Assembly (NCBI RefSeq): GCF_949628265.1
Contig: NC_088788.1
Coordinates: 7,316,001-7,380,000, forward strand
DNA from: Cloeon dipterum
Lineage: Eukaryota > Arthropoda > Insecta > Ephemeroptera > Baetidae
Length of the DNA: 64,000 nt
Direction: 5' to 3'
The notes below the pieces were generated by a model, which made no database searches, was not told the DNA's origin, and saw only the letters and a list, made by a program, of their open reading frames with translations. The position numbers and the translations under genes were made by a program. This document shows positions 56,101 to 64,000 of the stretch, in pieces (the first letter of the stretch is position 1; each line of letters starts with the position of its first letter).

Positions 56101-58283
56101 AAATAAAATCAGAAATTACTAGCAGGCTGGCAGAGTTTATCGGGTTGTGTTTTCTCATAAGATATACCACCCAGTTTTTTTTCATAAACTTTCTTTGCCA
56201 AATTTAGCGCCAGATAATTATGATATTTTAATTTTATTCCTGGTGTCTAGAATTAGCTGTTTCATCAGGTGAAAATGAATCTGCTTGAAAATTATCTTTA
56301 ATCTGCTCTCATTTCTGCAAAATATTTATTTCAATATTTTTGAAGTCACCAACGAATCTTTACAACGCATCTCAGGGTGCCTTCCGCTAAATCATGCATA
56401 CTTTTAGGCTCAATAAATTTGAAGACTTTCATGATCATGAAAAATAAGAACATGACCATGATTTCAATCTAGCGCATCATTTAAAAGCTTAGAAGCTGAA
56501 TTACTAGCATCAATTTCTCTTCGCCATTTAATTCAGCACACTTGGGGCAACATTTTACCATTGCAAAAATCTAAGTGGCATTTTTTGGTATTTTCTGATA
56601 ATTTCAACTAAATAATTGAGTTGCGGGTTAGGTTAGAGACACACAAATTTGAACAATGTTTGTGTTTTCCTCTGAGAGTGAAAAGATCAAATAAAAATTC
56701 CAACCAAGAGCAAAATTATCTAAATGATGAAATAATTAACGGAGGTGAGATATCCCAAAATTAGCTCCAAATTTCAGGCAAATTTTGAAACATCGCCAAC
56801 AACCAGAAGTTGCAAGAATTGGGGACTTATTTTGCTTTTACTACTTCTTCTTCAAGTAAAATCTGCGAGAATTATTTGAGCAGCAAAAAATGGCTTGTGT
56901 CGTCATGGGAGGTATTTGCACCAACAGATATCGTGATACTTGAAAGATATCGTCTTAATTATATGGCAGAAGAATATTATTTTAAAATTTATTTTAATGT
57001 TTTCCAACAAAATTGTAGATTGCGTAAACATTTTAGAAAAGAATGCATTTTAGAGCCATATGAACCCAGTAGGATGCAAAAATTGAAAATATTGCAAGCT
57101 GGGCATTAGTATAAACAGAAGTAGTGTGCATTGCTTTTTAAACTAATAGTTTTTTACATGCATGTCAAGAGTTTTTCTTACCTCCGTCTTATTCTCTGAC
57201 AATTTCGCGCTGCAGTACAACATATGGCTGCCGTCATACGCAGGAAACTTTGTAATAGACTGCTGTATAAGAAATTCCTTTAAAGCATCCCTATGATTAG
57301 CAGAATATATAAAATATGAAATTAGAGCGAGATCGTAAATCAAACCTGCGGAATTTGCTGGGGCATTCTTTGCCTTCTGTACGGTCATCACGAAAAATAT
57401 TCATCCTGACATCATACATGTAGATTTTGACCTTTGGATTTATGGTGATTTCGAAGTGGTTCACGTACGCCACATAATCTGGATCAGTTGTTTCCTGCTT
57501 TTCCTTCGTCTCATTGAATATCCTTCTTCTAAACAAAAAATTTTCCTTGGCAATTCTGCAAGCAAAAGGACCGTCTCGCATAACATTCATTCAAACACCT
57601 AAGAGGATTTATACATTTTGGCGGTTTTTTGAGAGACATCGGGACTGATAGCGCCTTCTAGAGGAGAATTCACAGGCCCCCATGCACCGTCAGACTCACT
57701 TCCAGCACCAACTGAACCTGCTACTCCTCTAAGTCCAGCATGGCTGAAAGTGATATGATGAATTTATTGATTTATAATAAATTTGCTGCCTAAGAGGGTC
57801 GACGTTGGTAAATATTAAGTTATCAATATTCAAGACCAGCACATGAATTAATTCTCATGATATGGCATCAACCTGTAAGCGCTGGAAGTGGAGGCCGGAC
57901 TCAGCACTGATTGGGCGCTGCTTCTTGACGACGAATCGTCACTGGTGGCTGACGTCGGACTCATGAGGCTTGATCTACTAGAGGCAGCACTCAAGCGACG
58001 GGTACCACCTAGCGCTTGTTCAGGGGACAAGGCCGATGAGGAGGAAGCCTCGCCTTGATTGTCACCAATTCTCATACCTCCCACCGCACCGGCAAGGTCG
58101 GATTCACTGCCCTGATTGCTTGCAGAGGAAGCCGTACCTGTTTAAAGAAAAAATAATCAGATTAATAGACATGAAAGAATTTTTTTCTAATGTGAAAATT
58201 TAAGCATATGTTTTGCATAATAATACTATACCACTTTCTTCCTTCTTGGTTTTAACCTTGAGAAGCTTCTTTTTCTTCACCAT
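50121..58283 (-). CDS. Argonaute, siRNA-class (Ago2-like), copy 2
   Basis: Nineteen exons join in frame to 1030 residues: 58232-58283, 57873-58137, 57615-57743, 57346-57528, 57182-57290, 55631-56096, 55495-55572, 53903-53996, 53710-53845, 53520-53648, 53010-53275, 52782-52957, 51949-52135, 51803-51887, 51225-51419, 51061-51161, 50644-50752, 50362-50585, 50121-50229. Order is Ser-rich N-terminus, N domain (NHFEI), L1, PAZ, MID (PYPEIK, LTQC, KINAKL) and PIWI. The tetrad is complete: Asp769, Glu809, Asp841, His970. It ends PMYFI. The linker after the N domain is one exon here but two in copy 1. Intron 16 uses a GC donor (GAG|GCAAGT). Intron 7 is 1.5 kb and holds a SINE-like element. The fourth exon could start upstream, at another in-frame acceptor. 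Confidence 0.93.
54577..54967 (-). mobile_element. SINE-like element, copy B, in Argonaute copy 2 intron 7
   Basis: On the minus strand it runs from TTGGCTCGCATTG to an A-rich tail (T-run at 54577-54586 on the plus strand). It is the reverse of copy A at 33553-33974 with scattered differences. It lies in the same orientation as the host gene. It provides the uninterrupted sequence that proves the TA insertion at 20913-21783. Confidence 0.78.
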
Positions 58284-59311
58284 CGCGAAGTTTCACCAAT
58301 CTTCTAAACAAGGAGAGAAACATGAAAATGTTTGAGCTGGAAGAATTAGTGATGGAATGGAATGGCATGGCAAGTATTTACGATCCCAAACGAAGGAAAT
58401 ATTTAAGGGCTTCGGCATTTCAAATATCTAAAAAAATTTGCGTTCTTTGCGAGCAAATTGCAACTCTAGAGAAAAATCATCCAATACATTTCAAAAATGT
58501 AGGCCGCAGATGAAAGAAAATGTCAGATAATCGAGTATAGGGCTTGTAAATAAATTTACACAGCAGTTGTGCGTTCTGAGACCAAATGTAAAAATTCCAA
58601 TCCAGCATTCACCGAACTTCCCACCACGCTTTGAATTCCAATCATACATTAGCTGATTTCCAAGTATGTGATTTCAGTTTAAATTACTTGATTTTCATGT
58701 TTAAATATATAAAAAACAATTTCATCTTATAAATAGCTCTCTCACAATCAGCTCAAAATAATTTTAAAAGATTTCCAGATATAAGACTATATATTATATC
58801 ATTCCCGTCTGCATGGATTTTTTTAAACTAACAATACATTGCAAATTACAATAATAGGATCATTATCAATGCACCTAGAGGTTAAGATAGTTTCCCAAAC
58901 ATCTAGTTCCTAAATGAAGCAAAGATTTTATAATTCTGACTTACTGTTCAAGAGTAAACTGCTAATAGATGAGAGGACGGCTTCAGTCAACTTACAATTT
59001 AGCTGCTCGCCTATTAATCCTCAAGTGAAAGATAAGCTAATGAAGTTCCGAGATGCAGAGGGGAAAATTTGAACTCGAAAGGCTAGTCAGGGAAGGGTAG
59101 GCAGAACCAATGAGCTGTGAACAAATCTTATGCGGAATCAGGTAAGAAGTGTCACTCAATTGGATGATCTGTTTCATGGTTTAAGGGGAAACTACTTGAT
59201 TTTATGGATTTTATCTAATATAACATCCTGAGGAAATTACCAGTCTCCTCATATATAATTATTTATTGTTCAGGGCAGAAGAATGTGTCAGAAAAAATTA
59301 GTAATAAATTG

Positions 59312-59736
59312 ACCAGTTGCATAAACCCTTAGTTATTGAAGCCGCCAAAAGATGGCGCAACCACAGACTTTCTTAAAAATTTTGTTTGAAGCGGTTTTAA
59401 GGCATTTCCGCTGCGATTTTACACTCAATCTAGCTATTTTGCTTTTTTTTAATTAATTTGCTAATCTTTGATGTGTTGAAAACCAAAATCGGTTCAGCCA
59501 TTCGCCGTAGAAACGTTCAAAAAGATTTTTTTATTTCAAAAAATAGTTTTTCACGATTCTTCGGCGATTGGCTGAACCGATTTTGGTTTTCAGCAAGTCA
59601 AAAATTAGCAAATTAATTGAAGAATGCACAGTAGCTAGATTGAGTCTGAAATCGCAGCGGAAGTGCCTTAAAATCGATAGTCTACGGATGCGCTATCTGT
59701 TGGCGGCTTCGAACACTTAGGTTTTATGCAACTGGT
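59312..59736. mobile_element. ACCAGTTG foldback MITE, copy 3
   Basis: It begins ACCAGTTGCATAAACCCTTAG and ends TTTTATGCAACTGGT. The two arms match the copies at 9345-9775 and 39800-40200, with the shared CAGCA(C/A)GTCAAAAATTAGC and CTGAAATCGCAGCGGAAG motifs. It lies upstream of Argonaute copy 2. Confidence 0.85.
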
Positions 59737-60429
59737 GAAAGTTACCAATGCTTAAAATACAGGGTTTATTATTTATTAATTAAGATGAAAATACCAGTAA
59801 TAATCTCATCTGGAAGCAACTGCATGTAAGCAGGCAGGCCACCATTACACCTTTGTGCCGTGTTTATTGGGGTAGAGTGGTCGGAGTTTTTGTTAGGCTA
59901 ACTCTCCTCTGGCAATCGCATTATATGTACCCTTAACAACAAAAGAGCCGATTCCCTGTAACATGCATGTACTAGACCCACAACACCATTTTGGCAATTA
60001 TTATTGCCACAACCAACTCTAAAATCTCTGAAAAATCAGATTAGCCTTAAATTATTTTCATTTCCGCAATTTTCAGAGCAATTATGGTTGGAGCTTGAAT
60101 TTATCATGGCCTTTACTGCAAGGTAAAAAAATAGTTTAATCAAGAGATGCATATATATTTTATTTAACTACCCTTCGAAACTGATACAAAAATTTGTTTG
60201 ATTTTGTAAAATATATTGTTAGTATTTTTGTAGATATTTGAATAATATTATACAGATGACTTGGCAAAAGTTGATCTTATTGTTCACGGACCAAAATAAT
60301 TATTGATCCGTATAGTTGCCTGCATTACGTATTACATTGCAACACGCGAGATCATACTATATATTCTAAATATTACATTGACCAGCTCATTTTCGAAGGG
60401 TTTCATGCCAAATGAAAAATTTTAGCAGA

Positions 60430-60655
60430 AAAAAATTGACATGTCAGAGGCCGGGGAAAAGCATCAATTCGTCCTGGTCCCGGTAAAATTGCGCAACGTT
60501 CAACAAACACCCAGATTTTCATTGTCAAATTGATTGTTGACCTTTTCTTGCAACAATTAAATTCGCGTTTGGTTGTTGAAAGTTGCGCGATTTTGCTGGG
60601 GCCAGGACGAATTATTAATGAAAAAGCATGGAGGTACCAATTTTTAGTCAACATA
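60430..60655. mobile_element. Foldback element with GTCCTGG..GCGCAAC arms
   Basis: The left arm contains CAATTCGTCCTGGTCCCGG and AAAATTGCGCAACGTTCAACAAACA. The right arm holds the inverse, ending CCAGGACGAATTA. Outer parts pair less well. A single-arm relative lies at about 25688-25740 (GCGCATCGTTTAACAAACACC). Confidence 0.75.
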
Positions 60656-60821
60656 TTATTACAACAATGGTCGAAATTTAAAAACAATAATTATTTATTC
60701 CAAACCATTTTGCTGTTTTTAAAAGAAATACCTTCTGCGCATGCCTTCCAACGTATAAGCATCAACAGCATCTGCAGCGCCAACGAGCCCCTGCTCACTC
60801 AAATGGCGCGTAAATGAGCCA

Positions 60822-61050
60822 GCTAAGAAGTTCAGCATCCACTGGCAGGTAGCAGGTCGAAAGCTTTTTCAGCCAATCAGATGGCGACTTGGAGTTTGTT
60901 GCCTGTTACGCCCACGAAAAACTCTGACACACGCCCCTCTTCGCCTCCCTCTGCACGTGGGCGTAACAGGCAACAAACTCCAAGACGCCATCTGATTGGC
61001 TGAAAAAGCTATCGACCTGCTACCTGCCAGTGGATGCTGAACTTCTTAGC
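60822..61050. mobile_element. Foldback with 95-bp near-perfect arms
   Basis: The left arm 60822-60916 and right arm 60956-61050 are near-perfect inverses around a 39-bp loop. The ends read GCTAAGAAGTTCAGCATCC and GGATGCTGAACTTCTTAGC. Few mismatches are visible, so the element is young or kept by gene conversion. No target duplication is clear. Confidence 0.9.
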
Positions 61051-61691
61051 TTGCTTCCGCACGCTCTAAGGAGAGTAAATCCACACATTCTGGAAGTCAA
61101 GACTAATTTTCCAATCATTAATTCAAATTATTTCTCAATTCCTATATTTAAAATTAATATTAACATTTTTTAACCTCTGTGACTACCATCCCATGACCTC
61201 GCAGGGTCACAATGAGGCGACCATATTTTTGCTTCCCGCAAGGAGGATTTGAAACGTAACATAAACGACTGCAGCGCCAAAGGTTACGAATTACTTTCCC
61301 AAACTCCAAGCACTTCAGCAGTTCAGTATATGAACACGCGTACTTCGCCCAGAATTAAAATGGCCAAATCTTCAGCAACAACTCTCGTCCTATCGGTGCA
61401 GCGGTCAGCATTTTTGACGAAGAAGCGTCGAAGGCCTACACGCTGGTTGACTATGGTTGTCTCTCTCGCTGCCAAAAGAGCGCGAGAGAATAATATGAAG
61501 AGGAAGAAGGCCGCCGAGAAAATTTTCGTGTGTAGCTGCCATCTTTGTTTGGACTCTGAACACCCTACGGTCATCCTGCTTTGCTAAGAGGAGAAAGTCA
61601 AGCACAAAACCAGCCCTTTTCAGGGCTACCAATGATTTCTGTTGAAGTTATAAAAGCAATTATCAAAATGGTGATACAAATTTTTTTCTTT

Positions 61692-61763
61692 GTAGTGTCA
61701 AGGACGAGGAACTTAGGACAAGCACATTTCTTAGGACAAGCAGTTCCTCGTCCTTGACACTAC
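61692..61763. repeat. 22-bp inverted repeat with internal direct repeat
   Basis: GTAGTGTCAAGGACGAGGAACT and its exact inverse enclose a spacer in which TTAGGACAAGCA occurs twice. The same GGACAAG or CTTGTCC word recurs near 62.23-62.26 kb, which ties this repeat to the palindrome array next to it. Confidence 0.8.
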
Positions 61764-61869
61764 TCTCGAGAATGTCAATCAAATCAAACATGGAAGCCGC
61801 CGAGTGTGTAAATTTATGAGATCTTATCCAAATGAATTATAAAATGATTAAAAATGACTGAAACCATGA

Positions 61870-62465
61870 TCTGCAGGGTCTGTGAGTACATAAAAGAGAT
61901 GTGCGCTCGCTCTCAGATTGAGACTGAAAAGCGAGCGAGCGATTTGGTCATCACAGTGAGTATCAAAAGCGGTCGGCCGCTTTTCAGTCTCACTGTGAGG
62001 ACCAAAATGCTCGCTCGCTTCATTATCAAATGAGAACTAGTGTTTGGTCATCACAGTGAGTACGAGAAGCGTCCGGACGCCTTTGATACTCACTGTGAGA
62101 CTCAAAGTTGCATTATCAATTTAAGAGCCGCATTTTGATACTCATAGTGAAAAAATTTTCTGTGAGTGTACGTAAACGAGGCAACTTTTATACCGGCCAC
62201 ACAAGAATAAAAATGTTCATTAAAACGACTCGTGCTTGTCCTATTTAAATTCCTTGTCCTCTTACTCAGAGTCTGTGAGTACTTAAAAGGGAAGTGTAGT
62301 TTGGTCAACACAACTGATTATCAAAAGCGATCTGCCGCTTCTCGAACTTACTGAGATGAGGAAATTCATGCTCGCTTCCGTCTTGAACTGACAATGAGAG
62401 CTAACGTTTGGTCATCACAGTACAGTGAGAACCAAAAGTGTCCGGTAGCCTCTGATAAGATTAGT
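61870..62465. repeat. Complex palindrome array (GGTCATCACAGTGAG units)
   Basis: The core TTTGGTCATCACAGTGAG recurs near 61944, 62041 and 62407, and a diverged form near 62301. Each is followed by AAAAGCG(G)TC and then an inverse such as CTCACTGTGAGAC, so each unit is a palindrome. TCTGTGAGTAC(A/T)TAAAAG occurs at 61879 and 62271, showing a larger direct duplication of about 392 bp. GCGAGCGAGC and its inverse frame the first unit. No coding frame is present. Confidence 0.8.
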
Positions 62466-63287
62466 GCTTGATTACCAGGCGCCTGCTAACTGATCATGCC
62501 TCCTCTCTATGGTCAGTTGTACGTGGTCAGGTGTCAAAACTCTCTTCACTTTTAAGTTGGATTCGCTCAACCACCAACGGACGATACAATGCACAATGCA
62601 CCTCGCTGTTGGAGTATATGGATTTTAATATGAGTTTTCAAGCAGTCAATCAGAAATGAGAGATTATAATCAAGAACTTGACCCATTAAGCAGCAATTTT
62701 CCAAATCACACCAGTCACGCCAGGAGCACACACCGCTCTAGACCAGAAGACCAGCTACGTCAGCTTTTCTGTGAGAACTGCTCCTAAATTTTCATAAGCC
62801 TGCGCCGCATTAGGGAATCTGAAAGGGTCAAAAGCGTCAGTTTATCAAACTATTCACTTTTTTAGATGAATTTCATTCAATGTAACTATAAATTTATGCT
62901 ATTCATCCTTCAATAAAAAGAAATCCCCAAAAGGAAATTTTGTTTTGGAACATTTTTCAACCCTCCCACACACATGTCATCTCATATTTGTGAATTTTTA
63001 TTCCGTCAATTTGGTACGTGGCACGCCTCAATTCTTCACTTGAGATCACTTTGAGCATTGAGCAACCAAATTTGCAGTGAATGTTATGTACTCAACGAGA
63101 GCCACTATATTTTTAAATAAAAATGAATAACACACCCTACATCTGCTAGGTTACTCACAATCAGTGTGGCCAAATTTTACTTAAAATGAAACTGCGTGCT
63201 TGTGAAACACACAGTCAAACCACCCATATGCAAGCAAATTTAACAAAAAAAACATAATTCCCCTGATTTGAGAATTTATGTACTCAC

Positions 63288-63444
63288 CACAATTTCTGAG
63301 TAGCGTGGCAACAGATCGAACTGTCTTAAGTACCAAGAAACATCATGGGGCCACGTGGGATGATTGTAGCTCCAGAATGAGTTAATCGTGGCCCCAAAAT
63401 GACCACCACCAGGAATGTGGATTGATGTTGGAACTGGAGCAGAA
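63288..63444 (-). CDS. Single internal exon of an unidentified gene
   Basis: A 157-bp exon is bounded by TTTTAG (acceptor) and GTGAGT (donor). One frame is open throughout and reads like a real protein, with IHIPGGGHFGA followed by an aromatic stretch containing WPHDVSWYLRQFDLL. The other two frames contain stops. It starts with the third base of a codon and ends in phase 0. I do not recognise the family. An upstream segment ending at about 63559 with PVPIKWV and a GTGAGT donor matches in phase but lacks a start, and a downstream acceptor near 62822 with a protein-like frame does not match in phase. The gene is therefore incomplete in my reading and may extend past 64000. Confidence 0.6.
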
Positions 63445-64000
63445 CTAAAACAACAAGAAAAATGCAATCAAATATGGCAACAGTGAATAACATAATGTTG
63501 TGTTACAAATACATACATAACTGATTCTTGACGAGGCAGGCAACGTTCAATCACACTCACCTCACCCATTTTATTGGCACAGGACTCTTCTCCTACACGT
63601 CACACGTCAGTTCACGTTCACGTCTGGTTCACGTATATAGCACGAAGCACGGCCGCATTGCTTCAAACAGCTTCAAACACAAACTTGCTTGTACATTGTA
63701 CATTGCTTGGCCTTGACGCCTGCAGTCTTCTCATCTGCCTTCGCCGTCCCTGGACCGTCTGCCTTTTGACTTCTGCCCTGCTTCTGTGCTTCTGCATCTG
63801 CATTGCTTTCGATGGTAAAAGAATTGCACTTTATTATAATCTAGAAGCTGTCTGTCTCAGTGTCAGCATGTTAGATTGATGTTGAATTAGGTTATTTTGT
63901 CTTATTTAGATAACCCTTAAATCGCTCGCAATATTTTAATGCTGCGCACGCTTTAAAAAGCGGTGAACGGAGACTACAGACATCAGGATTGCATGAAATA
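63445..64000. other. Right edge of window, no firm feature
   Basis: The segment at 63559-63590 may hold a short exon joined to the one at 63288-63444. The rest shows open frames without protein character. I see no repeat of note. Confidence 0.4.

Larger units (their letters stand above)
58284..63287. other. Repeat-rich stretch upstream of Argonaute copy 2
   Basis: No gene is supported. It contains a foldback MITE (59.3-59.7 kb), two large inverted repeats (60.4-61.05 kb), a short inverted repeat (61.7 kb) and a palindrome array (61.87-62.47 kb). A plus-strand frame at 61249-61587 encodes 112 basic residues with no recognised domain and sits between palindromes; it may be a transposon remnant. 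Confidence 0.5.

Noticed and set aside
61249-61587. 112-residue basic plus-strand frame
   Set aside because: No domain recognised, no splice sites needed, and it sits between palindromic repeats; possibly a transposon remnant, so not called as a gene.
62755-62822. Minus-strand segment after TTTCAG with frame FPNAAQAYENLGAVLTEK
   Set aside because: It looks protein-like and could be the last exon of the gene with the 63288-63444 exon, but its phase does not match that exon and I found no exon between them.

Overview
The window looks like nuclear DNA from an arthropod, most likely an insect. It is AT-rich. Genes are split by GT-AG introns, many only 50-100 bp long. Two genes look like siRNA-class (Ago2-like) Argonautes, and much of the space between exons is filled with short palindromic transposon relics. 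No species name can be read from the sequence. All gene models below were joined by hand from splice sites and reading phase.

Layout: 1-4979 has no gene I can support. 4980-12334 (minus strand) holds two small genes whose recognisable domain is a TAZ zinc finger, the CBP/p300 adaptor module, with no bromodomain, KIX or acetyltransferase region in sight. 14175-19708 (minus) holds two tandem CDK9-like kinase genes of seven exons each with identical intron phases; both lack the T-loop threonine region, and the upstream one also has altered catalytic motifs. 20682-23643 (plus) is a chymotrypsin-like serine protease in six exons. 23644-28360 is gene-poor, with transposons, a (CT)27 microsatellite and a degenerate duplication. 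28384-38101 is a tandem array of about 2.6-2.75 kb units. Three units carry an intact two-exon gene for a small secreted protein (minus) and a fourth is cut off at the stop codon. 38181-40886 (plus) encodes a Pro/Gln-rich protein with C-terminal C2H2-like fingers. 42143-58283 (minus) holds two tandem Argonaute genes of 19 exons each, encoding 1039 and 1030 residues, both with an intact slicer tetrad and 5'-phosphate pocket. 58284-64000 holds foldback elements, a complex palindrome array and one convincing exon of an unidentified gene.

Four separate clusters of duplicated genes (TAZ, CDK9-like, secreted, Argonaute) lie within 54 kb, so local tandem duplication is the main theme. The Argonaute pair would act in small-RNA-guided cleavage. 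The kinase and TAZ genes derive from transcription-elongation and coactivator families, but nothing in the sequence shows that the clusters work together. Transposon families are resolved well: one TA-target family is confirmed by two empty sites inside other repeats of this same window, and a hAT-type MITE has a perfect 8-bp target duplication.
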